Source: Paraphaeosphaeria minitans (taxonomy: Eukaryota > Ascomycota > Dothideomycetes > Pleosporales > Didymosphaeriaceae). From it: 64,000 nucleotides of DNA. Of the stretch, positions 46,901 to 60,862 are shown piece by piece. The stretch lies in NCBI GenBank assembly GCA_015832175.1, contig WJXW01000005.1, forward strand, positions 1,860,001-1,924,000, in the 5' to 3' direction. Position 1 is the stretch's first letter; each line of letters starts with the position of its first letter. The translations under genes were made by a program, and so were the position numbers. The notes beneath the pieces were generated by a model. It was not told where the DNA came from, made no database searches, and was given only the letters and a program-made list of their open reading frames with translations.

Positions 46901-49200
46901 TATAGGGTTAGTAATTTATATAGTGCCTAGAGATATCTAGGAACTCTGTTCTCTAAAGCTAATATTAGTAGATCCTAGTAACTAGTCTACTTTAGTAGTT
47001 AGGTTTTTGTGTAAGTAGGCAGTAAGCTAGTTCTTTCCTACTATAGATACTCGTGCAGCGCCTATATTCTAGAGTTCTTCTTAGTACTTTATACAATACT
47101 AACTAGCTAGAGTGAATAGTTGTATAGGTTCCTCTATATTCTTATTATCCTTGCTATATTAGATGTCTTCGCTAGTTATGTAATAAAGGTAGGTAGTAGA
47201 AGTAAAGTATAAGGTAGCCTTCTATACTTCTTTTTTATTACTCTATTAGTCTTGTTTATCTTCCTCCTCTTTTATGTGATAGTCTTTTTCCTCTAGCTCT
47301 CCTTTAAAGTTAAGGATATATACTTATACATCTATAGTAAAGAGTTTATATTTGTAGAAGTTAGTATATAATAATATATATTGCCTTCTAGCTTGCTAGG
47401 TATCCCTTAGTAGATAGTTAGTAGACTAGCATTCTTCTTTATAGTATATAAAGTATTTCTACTTTATATAAAAGCTTAAACTTCTAAAGTTACCCTTTCC
47501 TTTTAGTCTAAGGGTTAATCTGCCTCTAAAAGGGCTAGATTCTCTTATGCGATTAGGATTATTATATTATTAATTAGTGTAGTACACCTCTTTACTATCT
47601 TAAAGGAACTATAACTTCTTCTTATCTTTAGTAACTTAGAGTAACGTATAAAGGTTACTAAGTAAGCCTTCTACTATGTTTTTAGGGTTAAATATAGCTT
47701 ATTTAAGGTTAGAATAGCTGTAGCATGCTTATATAATAGTAGTGTGTAGTTATAGTTTACTACTAAAGCCTTATCTAAGAGCCCTTTAGGCTAAAGTAAG
47801 CTTATTAATTATTACTTCTAGGGCTTTATATAATATAGTAGCTAGATTATCCCTTTTATAGCATTTAAAGGTAAGAGTGGTCTAGTCTATTTAGTACTAA
47901 TTATAATTAACACTAGTGTTAAAGTGCCTGTTTAGTCTATTGTATAATTTATTCTATAAAAGTCCTAGTTTAATATTGTGTAGGTAGTAGGTACTCGCAC
48001 GATTAGAAAGGATTCCTAAGAAGATGTTTATATACTAGTTCTATAGTATACCTAGCCTGTAGTATAGTTCTCTAAAGACTTTTACCTTATCTGCTAAAAT
48101 GTTATACAGCCTACTAGTGTAGTTATTCTCTTTACTTTAAGCCTTCTAAAAGAGAATAATCTTGTCTAGCTAGATATAAGCATAATCTCCTAGTTGTTAA
48201 GGAGACTAGAAGTGTCTAGCCTCTTTGTACGATGTGGTTTATTAGGCAAAAGCAGTCTAGGTTTTAGGCTGTTACTACTAGTGTGGCTCTATATATAGTG
48301 TCTCTAACCTTGCACGTATAGGGATAGGCCCTAGCTATGCTCTATATATATATATATTACCTATAGATAGTATAGGTTGTATTATTAGGATCGTGCGAAG
48401 TGGTTTAGGTTGCAGTTATAGTGTTATTGTGCAAAGGGTCTGTAGCTTATAGTTAAGCTATAATAGTTTAAAGAGTTTCTTTACATAGGTGTTCTTTATT
48501 ATAGAATTAGTAGTAATAAAGCCTTCTTTTATAAGAAAAGCAATAAGCTCTCTTTTTACTATATAACTAATCTTATTAAAGATTCTCTTCTTCTAGTTGT
48601 TAAAATCTTTAGTAAAAGAAGAGATTACCTCTTTACCTTTAAGGCTGCTTACGCGATATTACGCGATTATGTATACTATATAAGTGTTTAGCTGTTTTAG
48701 AGAAAGGGATAGGTGGCTGTGTAGATCTACTCTATCTACCTAGTACTTTTGTGTAATTTCTCCTCTTAAAGTAATGGCCTTAATGTTTATTACTTTCTCT
48801 ACTTATTAAAGCTATATTACTTTAGCTTTATTTTTCTGCTAAGAAGGCAGTATTAATTATTACGTAACGTCCTTAGGTTATAGTTTCTCTAAGAAGTCTC
48901 CTAGTCTTAAGGCCATGTTATTATTGTCTTTCTTAGTTGTGCAACGTGTCTGTGTTTAGTTATTACTAGTTTAATTGTGCAACGTGTTTGCGTTTAGTTA
49001 TTGCTGGTTTAATTATGCAACGTGTTTTTTAGGGTTATGAATGTGCTTACTATCTCCTTTCTTTTCTATAGAATAGCTTAGACTAGATTATGTGACTCTT
49101 TACAAATGTGCGTGCTTTGTTTCTGCTTATTATATAATCTAAAATTTAATCTCTAGTAAAGGTACTATCTCCTTTCTTTTCTGTAGAATAGCTTAGACTA
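43930..49200 (-). pseudogene. Element E Copia polyprotein, RIP-degraded
   Basis: The order on the minus strand is gag and leader (about 47200-49200), integrase, RT and RNase H, the standard Ty1/Copia order. Stops are TAA/TAG. A segment at 47700-49200 is shared with F and E'', showing the deletion derivative kept the leader and gag start. Confidence 0.85.
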
Positions 49201-49368
49201 GATTATGCAACTCTTTACAAATGTACACACTTTGTTTCTGCTTATTATATAATCTAAAATTTAATCTCTAGTAAAGGTAATAATACAGAGCCTACGCATC
49301 TAGCTTATAGGGCGCTCTGTCTTTAGACCTTACTAGTTTGCAGTTAATTAGAATTAACTACTAATTAG

Positions 49369-49606
49369 TATTAGTTTAGCTTAATCTGCAATTAAGCATT
49401 TAAGGGTTAATAGTATACTATTGTGCAAAGGGTAAGAAGTAGGTTTAATTAATTACGTCTTGTCTATTATACAAAGGGGCACTAAGGGCTTTATAAAGTC
49501 TCTGCCTCTTAGCGCTAACCTAAGTAGTGGGTCCTTGTGCGGGTCCCTACAGGTAGGTAGGCCCCCACTTTACTTAGTGCTACTTGTACGATAAACTGTA
49601 CAGATA
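49369..49606 (-). repeat. LTR of element E (5' on coding strand)
   Basis: 238 bp, TATTAGTTTAGC...CAGATA, equal in length to its partner. Differences are transitions. Confidence 0.93.
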
Positions 49607-49611
49607 GTAGG

Positions 49612-52600
49612 AAATTATTAGTTAAAGAGATATAGGTGTCTTCTATAGTTTATATAGAATAGTGTATATCCTAATGCTGCTAATACTTTATCATTATAGG
49701 CTAACTATGCTATAGGTAGTAATAAAACCTAGTTATTCTTCTAACTATTATAGTAGATGCGTAGGTACGCTTCTATAGTTTAGTTTATACATTCTATCTA
49801 TCCGTCTGTTTGCGGATAGTAAGCTGTTAGTAGTTTTATTTTATTCTAAGCAGTGCTATAAGTGTTGTTTAATAATTTAACAGAAAGAGCTTGTCTCTAT
49901 TGCTAATAATTATTTTTGGGATTCTGTAGTGTCTAATTAGTTAGTCTAGAATAAGAAAAGTAAGTTCCTTTACTATTATTCTTTTAAGATATAGAATAAG
50001 CTCAATATACTTAGTTAGTTGGTAGACTACTACTAGTATACTATTATATTTAATTCCTGTTATTAGATCCTTAGAGTTTAAAATTCCTATAATAAAATCT
50101 ATAGCAATATCTTCCCATAGTGCTATTAGTATTCTAATTACTTATATCTCTCTATATTTAAGATGTATACTATGTTTATTTCTCTAGTATTCTACATATT
50201 TGTAGATATAAGCTATTACAGCCTCTTTAATTCCTTTAAAGGTATAATTCCTTTATATAAGTTCTATTGTTTTTGTAATGCCTAGGTGTCTGTACATAGG
50301 GTCGTTGTGATATTATTAGATAATCTTAGTCTGTAGATGTTCTAGAACTTCTTAGTTAATTACTAAAAGTTAATTTAGTTCTACTATTAGCTCTAGAGAT
50401 CTATCTTTGGCTTTGCGAAGGATTATAGAGAAGGTTTTTACCTTTTCTCCTACTAGATTACTTTATTAGCTAAGAGCGTCTACTCTGCTATTTTCTTTTC
50501 TAGCTATATAGATAATTTTAAACTTATACTGCCTTATAGTTTATAACTATTTTTATTATTATAGCGTAAGTTCTTTTGTTGTTATGAACCTTAGAAGGTT
50601 TTTATAATCTATGTAGATTTCTAGTGTTAAGTAACTAAGCGTATAAATCCTCTAGTGCTTTAAGGCTTTAACAATAGCGTAGAGTTCTTTATTATATACA
50701 TTATATTGTAATTCAGCGTTATTAAATTTATATAAGTAATAGGCAATTAGGTGCTATTTACTGTTACGTTTTTATTTAGCGTAGGAGCCTAGTGTAAGAT
50801 TGCTAGCGTTTGTTTTAAAGCGTAGTAGTTTATCACTTCTAAAATAAATAAGGATAGGTTCTATAATACATACTGTCTTAAGGAGTTAGAATAATATTCT
50901 ACACTTATCTATCTATTTAAAGGGTACGTCCTTCTTTATAAGATTTATTAAAGGTATTGTGACCTTTGTATAATCTTGGATAAATTATTAATTAAATCTA
51001 TAGAATCCTAAGAATTCTTAGATGTTCTTAGCTATCTTTAGTATTAGCTAGTTCTTAATATATTTAACTTTACTTAGTGCTATCTTAATTTCTTTTATAG
51101 TAATAATATGTCCTAGGAATTTAAGTTATTTAACGTTAAATTTACATTTCTTAAGTTTAATATAAAGGCATACTTTATCTAGTGCTTCTAGTACTGTCTA
51201 TACATACTTAGTGTGGTCTAATTCGTTTTTAGAAAAGACGAGGATATTGTCTATATACGTAATAATAAATATGTCTAGATGTTTATAGAGTACGTTGTTA
51301 ATAAGTGCTATAAAAGCTACTAGTGCGTTTGTAAGTCTAAATAGTATAACATTATACTTAAATAGTCTGTAGCGTGATTAAAACGCTGTTTTCTATTCTT
51401 TACCTTTCTTAATTTATATAAGGTGGTAACTGTCTCTTAGATGTATTATTGTGAATATCTTAGCTTAAGATAGTTAATCTCGTAACTCTATAATATTTAG
51501 TAGTAGATATTAGTTCTTTATTGTTATGTTATTAAGTTATTAGTAGTTAACGTATAGTCTGTCTAATCCATCCTTTTTCTCAACAAATTTAAAAGGGCTT
51601 ACTACTAGTGACTTTAATAGTTATATATATCCTTTCTTAAGGTTTATTTTAATAAAATCACGTTCTTTAAAGAGTTCTTCTCCTATCTTACTATATAGTG
51701 GTCTAAAGGGTGGCGTCTTCCCTTCTTCTAGGTCTATTGTAAGATCTTAGGGTTAATATTCTAGTAGGTTTGCTTTTCTTTCCTTTTCTGTAAATATATA
51801 TATCTATTTCCTATACTCTCTTAGTAAGGTAAGGGGTGTACTATTGTCCTTCTTCTTACACTTCTTAACCTAGTGGTTCCTACTAGCGTCTACTAAGGTG
51901 TATTTCTGTTTTTTAACTATCTATTATAGTATTATGTTATTAATAACTCCCTTATCTACTATTATTTTTAGTTAATATATAGGCTTTGCTTATAATACAT
52001 AATTACAGCGTTTAAACAATATTTTCTTTATACCCTAGTTAATCTGTAGGTTGTGTATTATTAACTAAGGTAATCCTAAGACTAACTTATACTTAGATCC
52101 TAGTAAGATATCTAAGGTAAGTTCCTCTCTATGTCCTTAGACTATTATTATGGTAGTGACCTCCTAGTATATCTAAGGTGTCTTAGGCATTAGGGATCTA
52201 TTTGTAATATAGATAATATAGGGTACTTCTTTCTCTAATATTATAAGTCCTACTTGTCTTACTATTTAATAAAATATAAAGTTCTTTCTTACTCCTAAGT
52301 CTATAAGAGCTTAAACTTATATTTCTTTAAACTATACTAGTAGCTTAACTAATACTGTGCTTACTATAGTATTTAATTTAATAAAGGCGTTTTCTTGTCT
52401 AAGTTTAGGCCTAAAAAAGATATTTGTTTGTGTAGGTTATAGCTAAGTTCTAGTGCCTAGTATGCGTTTCTAAGCATCTGCTTCTATTATTATTTTTAAG
52501 TACGTAGCTTATATAGATTGTCTTCTTCTTCTTCCTATAAGGATGTTCTTTTATTGTTCCTCCTGTAGTCTTTACTATTTCTATATGCTAGTTAAATTAG

Positions 52601-52670
52601 TAGTTCTGTTATTACTTCTTATATAGGACAGTTTACAAAGCTGTCTAAATATTTAGCTATATAGTGGTAT
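49612..52670 (-). pseudogene. Chromovirus D pol core, RIP-degraded
   Basis: Integrase, RNase H, RT and protease region on the minus strand, between nested E and G. It lines up with B at about 29150-32210, showing the sequence is continuous across E and G once their TSDs are removed. Confidence 0.85.
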
Positions 52671-53081
52671 TGTTATGTACCAGGTAACAACGTGGGACTT
52701 GGGCGCTTATGAAGGTGTGATAAAGCGACAACAAGGTTATAAACATAACAAAGAGACGCTAAGCAACTTAGATTAGGTTACGTAATATACTTAGTTGCTT
52801 AGCAGCACTAAGCAGCAGAGCTAGTTATATAAAGTACTTAGTTACTTAGTGGCACTAAGCAGTAGAGTAGCCTTAGTATATAGGAACGCAAGGATAGGCT
52901 CTCTATACTTATATTTAATCTATTTATTAATCTATTATTTAAATTCTAGTAGACTAAATTATTAACTTATTACACTTCGCAAGATACTATTATATTAATA
53001 AGACCTTCTACCTCCTGTAAGTACTCCTGCCTAAGAACCAACTTTAACCCTTTAGGACTAGCTACCCTCTTAGATTTAACA
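52671..53081 (+). repeat. 5' LTR of chromovirus G
   Basis: 411 bp, beginning TGTTATGTACCAGGTAACAA. The first approximately 120 bp still contain many CpA/TpG sites and are the least RIPed part of this element. Confidence 0.93.
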
Positions 53082-53179
53082 TCTTAAACACCTTTAATAT
53101 AAGTACTTCACAAACTCCTACCTCTTCTACGGCTTTAGGTGCCGCTAAGATTACTCTTATAAAAGATAGTAGTAAGGCG

Positions 53180-56100
53180 TATAAACCTAATCTCTACTTT
53201 AGCAAACAATCTTAAACTAACGTCTAGATTCTCTAGTTAGACCTCTACTTCTTTAACTTAGACAAACCCCTTAAAGATAAAAAGAAGGTTATCTTTGCAG
53301 TAATATACATGCGAGGAGATATAGAATTATAGATCTATCTCTACCTTAAAAAGTACCTAGAAATAAACTACAATAATAATAACAATAATTACGTAAAGAA
53401 GCACGCTAATACAGTTAATATTATTAAGAATTATAATAACTTTAAGAAATGCCTTAAACAACTCTTTAGGATTACTAATAAGAACTCTATTACAAAAGCA
53501 AAAATTTAGACTATAACTTAGAAACAATTAGTAGCTAAGTATACAACTAAGTTTTGTAGATACACTATATAACTTAACTAAAACAATAAATCTCTTTAGG
53601 ACATATATAAATAAGAACTTAAATAGAAACTATGTAAGGAACTCTTACGTAGTAGTGCGTAAATTACTAACCTTAAAGAACTATATAAAGAAACTATTAG
53701 AATTAATAAAGAATAGTTCTCGCTGTAATAGGAGCTCTACTAAAACCCTAGGGTAATAAGCTTTAGACAACTAGTAAAAGTAGTTTATAAGAACCCTATT
53801 AGAATTGTCTAAAAGCAACAGCTAAGGAACTACTAGAAATATAAACTAATAAAAGATATCTAGTTTAACTATATAGGCAAAAGAAAAAGAGGAAGAATAG
53901 GCCCTAAGCAGCCTAATAAACGCGTCTCTAATAGAAGTTAATAACTAATAACTAAGACCTGTAAATGCTTTATATATAGCAAACTAGGCTATATAGCTAG
54001 GAACTATAGATTAAAGAACAAAGTCTATTAAACTAAGGTAAATATACTAACTATTAAGGACTAAGAACCTAATAAGGAATAGGAAGTTATTATAACGCTA
54101 TTTAGTTACTAACGCGTCGCGCTAGAGTAAAGTAAGTAATTAGATTCACCTAACTCACAATTATACAAAGATCCAGAAGACAACTCTAACGTATACTATA
54201 ATATAGAAGACGTAGAAGAGATACTAAAATCTCCTACTCCTCACCTATAAAATAGGTAGGAAAAAGACAACCCTATGTCACCTAAGTATAAACTAAAGAT
54301 TTAGGACTATATAGAACCCTACTAGGCACTAAAAGAAATGTAACCCTATAAAAATAAGAAGTTAGACTACGTACTAAAGTACTACCTAGACTACTAAAAT
54401 CCTACACACTAATTCTATATATAAACACATTGTAAAGAACTAACATGCGCATAATATAAGGCAGAAAAAAAGGAGAATAAGAAATAACCTAAAAGGAACC
54501 TGCGCTGTAGATAGATATAGATAGACTACCCTATTATAGCTTACAACAAACACCTCTAGGATAAATAATAAGTAAAATACTTTCCTTACCTTACGCTAAA
54601 GGGTAACAAATGCTATAATATACTTATTAATAAAGACTATATACAACTATACTAGTATATATACCTAAACTAAGACTGCGAATACTACTATATAGCTAAA
54701 CACTTAGATAGTTTTATAAACTGCCCTACATAAGAAGCAACAATAGAGCTACTAATTTAACTAGTACATAGGAATAGTAAAGACTGCAGGAGGAAAAACA
54801 GAAAAACATCCTTATAAGAAGAAGAAGAAAAAGATAATCTATATAAGCTATGTACTTAAGAATAATAATAGAAGCAGATGCTTAGAAACGCATACTAGGC
54901 ACTAGAACTTAACTATAACCTACACAAACAAATATCTTTTTTAGGCCTAAACTTAGACAAGAAAACGCCTTTATTAAATTAAATACTATAGTAAGCACAG
55001 TATTAGTTAAGCTACTAGTATAGCTTAAAGGAATATAGGCTTAAGCTCTTATAGACTTAGAAGTAGGAAAGAACTTTATATCTTATTAGACAGTAAGATA
55101 AGCAGGACTTATAATATTAGAGAAAAAAGTACCCTATATTATCTATATTATAAATAGATCCCTAATGCCTAAGACACCTTAAATATACTAGGAGGTTACT
55201 ACCACAATAATAGTCTAAGGACATAGAGAGGAACTTACTTTAGATATCTTACTAGGATCTAAGTATAAGTTAGTCTTAGGATTACTTTAGTTAATAATAC
55301 ACAACCTACAGATTAACTAGGGTACAAAGAAAATATTATTTAAACGCTGTAATTATGTATTATAAGCAAAGCCTACGCATTAACTAAAAATAATAGTAAA
55401 TAAGGGAGTTATTAACAACATAATACTGCAACAAATAGTTAAAAAATAGAAACACACCTTAGTAGACACTAGCAGAAATCACTAGGTTAAAAAGCGCGAG
55501 AAAGAGGACAATAGCACACCCCTTACCTTACTAAGAGAGTATAGGAAATAGACACACATATTTATAAAAAAGGAAAGAAAAGTAAATCTACTAGAATATT
55601 AACCCTAGGATCTTATAATAGATCTAGAAGAGGGGAAGACGCCACCCTTTAGACCACTATATAGTAAGATAGGAGAAGAACTCCTTAAAAAACGTAATTT
55701 TATTAAGATAAACCTTAAGAAAGGATATATATAACTATTAAAATCACTAGTAGTAAGCCCTTTTATATTTATTAAGAAAAAGGATAGATTAGACAGACTG
55801 TGTATTAACTACTAATAACTTAACAATATTATAATAAAGAACCAATATCCACTACTAAATATTACAGAGTTACGAGATTAATTATTATAAGCCAAGATAT
55901 TTATAATAATAGATCTAAGAGACAGTTACCACTTTATATAAATTAAAAAAGGTAAAGAATAGAAAACAGCGTTTTAATCACGCTATAGACTATTTAAATA
56001 TAAGGTTATGCCTTTTAGACTTACAAACGCACTAGTAGCTTTTATAGTACTTATTAATAACGTACTCTACAAATATCTAGACATATTTATTATTGCGTAT

Positions 56101-58260
56101 ATAGATAATATCCTCATCTTTTCTAAAAACAAATTAGACCACACTAAGTATATATAGATAGTACTAGAAGCACTAAACAAAGTATACCTTTATATTAAAC
56201 TTAAGAAATGTAAGTTTAATATTAAATAACTTAAATTCCTAGGACACATTATTACTATAGAAGGAATTAAGATAGCACTAAGTAAAGTTAAATATATTAA
56301 GAACTAGCTAATACTAAAGACAGCTAAGAATATCTAAGAATTCTTAGGATTCTATAGATTTAACTAATAATTCATCTAAAATTACGTAAAGGTCACAATA
56401 CCTTTAATAAATCTTATAAAGAAGGACGTACCCTTTAAATAGATAGATAAGTGCGGAATATTGTTCCAACTCCTTAAGATAGTATATATTATAGAACCTA
56501 TCCTTATTTATTTTAGAAGTGATAAACTACTACGCTTTAAAACAGACGCTAGCGATCTTACGCTAGGCGCCTACGCTAAATAAGAATGTAATAGTAAATA
56601 GCACCTAATTACCTATTACTTATATAAATTTAATAACGCTAAAACATAATACAACGTATACAACAAAAAACTCTACGTTATTATTAAAGCCTTAAAGCAC
56701 TAGAGGATTTACGCGCTTAGCTACTTAACACTAGAAATCTACATAGATTATAAGAACCTTCTAAGGTTCATAATAATAAAAGAACTTACGCTACGACAAC
56801 AAAGATAGTCGTAGACTACTAGGCAGTATAAGTTTGAAATTATCTATATAGCTAGAAAAGAAAATAGCAGAGTAGACGCTCTTAGCTAACAAAGTAATTT
56901 AGTAGAAGAAAAAGTAAAAACCTTCTCTGCAATCCTTTGTAAAGCTAAAGATAAATCTCTAGAACTAACAGCAGAACTAAATTAACTTTTAGTAATTAAC
57001 TAAGAAATTCTAGAACATTTACAGACTAAGATTATCTAATAATACCACAATAACCCTATGTATAGACACCTAGGCATCACAAAGATAATAGAACTTATCT
57101 AAAGGAATTACACCTTTAAAGGAATTAAGGAAGCTATAATAACTTATATCTATAAATATATAGAATACTAAAGAAATAAACGCAGCACATATCTCAAATA
57201 TAGAGAGATATAAGCAATTAGAATACTAACAGCACTATAGGAAGACATTACTATAGATTTTGTTACAGGAATTCTAAACTCTAAGGATCTAATAATAGGA
57301 ATTAAATACAACAGCATACTAGTAGTAGTCTACTAACTAACTAAGTATATTAAGCTTATTTCATGTCTTAAGAGAATAACAGCAAAAGAACTTGCTTTTT
57401 TTATCCTAGACTAACTAATTAGATACTACAGAATCCTAAAAATAATTATTAGCAACAGAGATAAGCTCTTTACATTAAATTATTAGACAACACTTATAGC
57501 CCTACTTAGAACAAAACAAAAGCTATTAACAGCTTACTATCTATAAATAGACAAACAGACAGAATGTATAAACTAAACTATAAAAACGTACCTACGCATC
57601 TACTATAACAGTTAGAAGAATAACTAGGTTTTATTACTACCTATAGCATAGTTAGCCTATAATAACAAAGTATTAGTAGTATTAGGATATACACTATTCT
57701 ATACAAACTATAGAAGACACCTACATCTCTTTAATTAATAATTTCCTATAATAATTAAAGCAAAAGAAGCCATAGATATAGTAGAAAATATAAAGACAAT
57801 ACACTAATAACTCTAAGAGAATCTTAAGAAAGCTTAGTAGCAATTAATTTTATACTAAAACTAAAAACAAAAAATAGCACCTTAGTTAAAGAAGGGGGAT
57901 AAAGTATATCTACTTACAAAGAACCTTTAAACTTAGAAGAAGAAACACAAGAAACTAGATTATATTAAAGTTAGACTATTTTATATTTCTAAGTAAATAT
58001 TGCTAGTAAACTATAAGTTAGAACTACCGCTAGATGTAAAGATACACCTAGTATTCTACGTATTACTACTAGAACTAGTAGACCCTAATACACTAGTTAA
58101 AACCACCTTCTACTACTAGACTAAGGAAGAAAACGAATTTAAGGTTAAAAAAATTCTAGAATATAATTAGCATAACAACGCATACCTTATTAAGTAGAAA
58201 GGTTACTTATATAGTAAAAACACTTAGGAACTAAAGAACTACCTAAGAAACTATTAGTAA
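53180..58260 (+). pseudogene. Chromovirus G gag-pol, RIP-degraded
   Basis: The same order and spacing of domains as A and B, with TAA/TAG throughout. The chromodomain (about 58140-58260) contains a YLIKWKGY-like motif and is partly overlapped in antisense by the Zn2Cys6 frame. Confidence 0.9.
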
Positions 58261-58809
58261 AAGATTAAAGAATTCTATTAACAGACTTACCTAAGATAGT
58301 AACGCTAAGGAATTATCCTAGAACTCTAGAGACAGGTCGTCTATTGTAGACTATATAGACGTGCTAAGTTTAGCTAGACTAGTAGGCTAAGTAGAATAGG
58401 CTAGGTCCTCTTCTAACTCTAACTCTATTAGCGTAGCACTCTCTACTGCGATAACCTCACTAGCACGCTTTTTATTCTACGCTAATTATTTTAATAACTA
58501 ATCCTCTTTTGCACGCACTATATGTAGGGCTTTAAACACTACGTCCTATTCTTTTTACGCCTCTAATATTTATATCTCTAATTTCTTCTTTTTAGTAATT
58601 AACTGTAAGAACTTATTCTTAGTAACAGCTATATTACACTTTAAGCCTTATTTCTAACACTTACTATACTTCCCTAAGCTAATATAGACTTTGTAAACAT
58701 AAGAATACATCTTATAGAAAGAGCACTTTAACACTATAACTACTCTGTAGTTTTTAATAGTAGAGATAAGGCTGTAACAACGCTTTATAGAATTATAGTT
58801 AGCAGGCAT
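58207..58809 (-). pseudogene. Antisense Zn2Cys6/coiled-coil ORF of chromovirus G
   Basis: Same start (ATG at 58809), same stop codon and same 603-nt length as the B frame. Cys pattern C-x2-C-x6-C-x8-C-x2-C-x6-C, with C1 TGC, C5 TGT and C6 TGT seen directly and C2, C3 and C4 read as TAT/TAC. C4 is TGT in B. A following Lys/Glu-rich stretch is shared with B (TKKKKLEM, then RAKEDW). Two independently RIPed copies keep the frame length. Confidence 0.68.
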
Positions 58810-58846
58810 AATTCTTTAGGACAAAGAATAGAAAGGGAGGGGATAA

Positions 58847-59257
58847 TATTATATACTAGGTAATAATGTAGGACTTAGGCGCTTATAAAGGTATAATAAA
58901 GTAATAATAAGGTTACAAACGTAATAAAGAGACGCTAAGTAACTTAGATTAGGTTACGTAATGTGCTTAGTTACTTAGCAGCACTAAGTAGTAGAGCTAG
59001 TTACGTAAGGTACTTAGTTACTTAGTGGCACTAAGTAGCAGAGCAGCCTTAGTATATAGAAACACAAGAATAGGCTCTCTATACTTATATTTAATCTGTT
59101 TATTAATCTATTATTTAGATTCTAGTAGACCAAATTATTAACTTATTACACTTTGTAAGATACTATTGTATTAACAAGACCTTCTACCTCCTATAAGTAC
59201 TCCTGCCCAAGAACCAACCTTAACCCTTTAGGACTAGCTACCCTCTTAGATTTAACA
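58847..59257 (+). repeat. 3' LTR of chromovirus G
   Basis: 411 bp, beginning TATTATATACTAGGTAATAA, that is, the 5' LTR start with a set of C-to-T/G-to-A changes. Confidence 0.93.
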
Positions 59258-59262
59258 GGTAT

Positions 59263-60860
59263 TCGCAGTCTTAGTTTAGACACGTATACTAGTACAGTTA
59301 TATATAGTTTCTATTAATAAGTATATTATAGTATTTGTTACCCTTTAGCGTAAGGTAAGGAAAGTATTTTACTTATTATTTATTCTAGAGGTGTTTGTTG
59401 TAAGCTGTAATAAAGTAGTCTATTTATATTTATTTATAGCGCTGTTTCTTTCTAGGTTGTTTTTTATTCTTTTTTTTCTCTACCTTATATTGTGTATATA
59501 TTAGTTCTTCGCAATACGTCCACATACAGAATTAGTATATAGGATTTTAGTGGTCTAGGTAGTACTTTAGTACATAGTCTAACTTTTTATTTTTATAGGG
59601 TTGCATTCCTTTTGGTGCCTAGTGGGGTTCTATGTAGTCCTAAATATTTAGTTTATACTTAGGTGACATGGGGTTGTCTTCTTCCTGCCTACTTTGTGGG
59701 TAAGGAGTAGGAGATCTTAGTATCTCTTCTACGTTTTCTATATTATAGTATACGTTAGAGTTATCTTCTAGATCTTTATATAGTTGTAAGTTAGGTAAAT
59801 CTAATTGCTTACTTTACTTTAGTGTAATGCGTTAGTAACTAAATAGTGTTGTAATAACTTCCTATTTCTTATTAGGTTCTTGGTCCTTAATAATTAGTAC
59901 GTTTAACTTAGTTTAATAGACTTTGTTCTTTAATCTATAGTTCCTAGCTATGTGGCCTAGTTTACTACATATAAAGCATTTACAGGTCTTAGTTATTAAT
60001 TGTTAACTTCTATTAGAGACGCGTTTATTAGGCTGCTTAGGGCCTATTTTTTCTCTTTTTCCTTTGCCTAAATAGTTAAACTAGATATCTTCTATTAGTT
60101 TATATCTCTAGTAGTTCCTTAGCTATTACTTTTAGACGATTCTAATAGGGTTTTTATAAACTATTTTTACTAGTTATCTAAAGCTTATTACTTTAGGGTT
60201 TTAGTAGAGCTTTTATTATAATAAAAACTATTTTTTATTAATCCTAATAGTTTCTTTGTATAGTTCTTTAAGGTTAGTAATTTGTGCACTACTACGTAAG
60301 AGTTCCTTACGTAGTTTCTATTTAAGTCCTTGTTTATATATGTCCTAGAGAGATTTATTGTCCTAGTTAAGCTACACAGCGTATCTACGAAACTTAGCTA
60401 TATACTTAGCTACTAATTATTTCTAAGTTATAGTCTAAATTTTTACTTTTATAATAGAGTCCTTATTAGCGATTCTAAAGAGTTTTTTAAGGCATTTCTT
60501 AAAGTTATTATAATTCTTAATAATATTAACTGCATTAGCGTGCTTATTTACGTAATTATTGTTATTATTGTTGTAGTCTATTCCTAGGTACTTTTTAAGG
60601 TAAAGATAGATTTATAATCCTATATCTTCTTATATATATATTACTGCGAAGATAACCTTCTTTTTATCTTTAAGGGGTTTATCTAAGTTAAAGAAGTAGA
60701 GGTCTAACTAGAGAATCTAGATGTTAGTTTAAAATTATTTACTAAAGTAGAGATTAGGTTTATACGCTTTACTACTATCCTTTATAAAAGTAATCTTAGC
60801 GGCACCTAAAGCTGTAGAAGAGGTAAGAGTTTGTAAAGTACTTATATTAAAGGTGTTTAA
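59263..60860 (-). pseudogene. Chromovirus D gag region, RIP-degraded
   Basis: Gag and the start of pol on the minus strand, with a CCHC knuckle near 59940-59990. It lines up with B about 32213-33815 and continues exactly from 52670 across element G. Confidence 0.85.
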
Positions 60861-60862
60861 GA

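Larger units (their letters stand above)
42364..49606 (-). mobile_element. Element E: complete Ty1/Copia retrotransposon, RIP-inactivated
   Basis: Direct LTRs 42364-42601 and 49369-49606 (238 bp each) with TSD atagg/gtagg (42359-42363, 49607-49611) define 7243 bp inserted in D. The minus strand encodes a Copia polyprotein. RNase H (about 43930-44640) has FTDSSFTNN, KCKRVTRSVL and RLIINIM motifs. RT is at about 44700-45700, with an ITWAYIQSTNKLL motif. Integrase (about 45680-46600) has LGTNFTSNKF-like, RAHTPLHWAYNILRA and VPTLLVFSAY-like motifs. Gag and leader run to 49368. This is a widespread fungal Copia type. Confidence 0.92.
52671..59257 (+). mobile_element. Chromovirus G: complete Ty3/Gypsy element, RIP-inactivated
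   Basis: LTRs 52671-53081 and 58847-59257 (411 bp, B-type U3) and TSD ggtat (52666-52670, 59258-59262) define 6587 bp inserted into the D gag/pol boundary. The plus strand has a CCHC knuckle (about 53959-54006), RT with YIDN near 56093-56125, RNase H (about 56480-56900), integrase (about 57010-57700) and chromodomain (about 58140-58260). An antisense ORF lies at 58207-58809. Polypurine GAAAGGGAGGGGATAA abuts the 3' LTR. It is nearly the same length as B. Confidence 0.94.

Noticed and set aside
42356..49611. 8-bp duplication (hAT-like) around element E
   Set aside because: A 5-bp TSD with TG...CA type LTR ends and Copia coding sequence explains the junction better.
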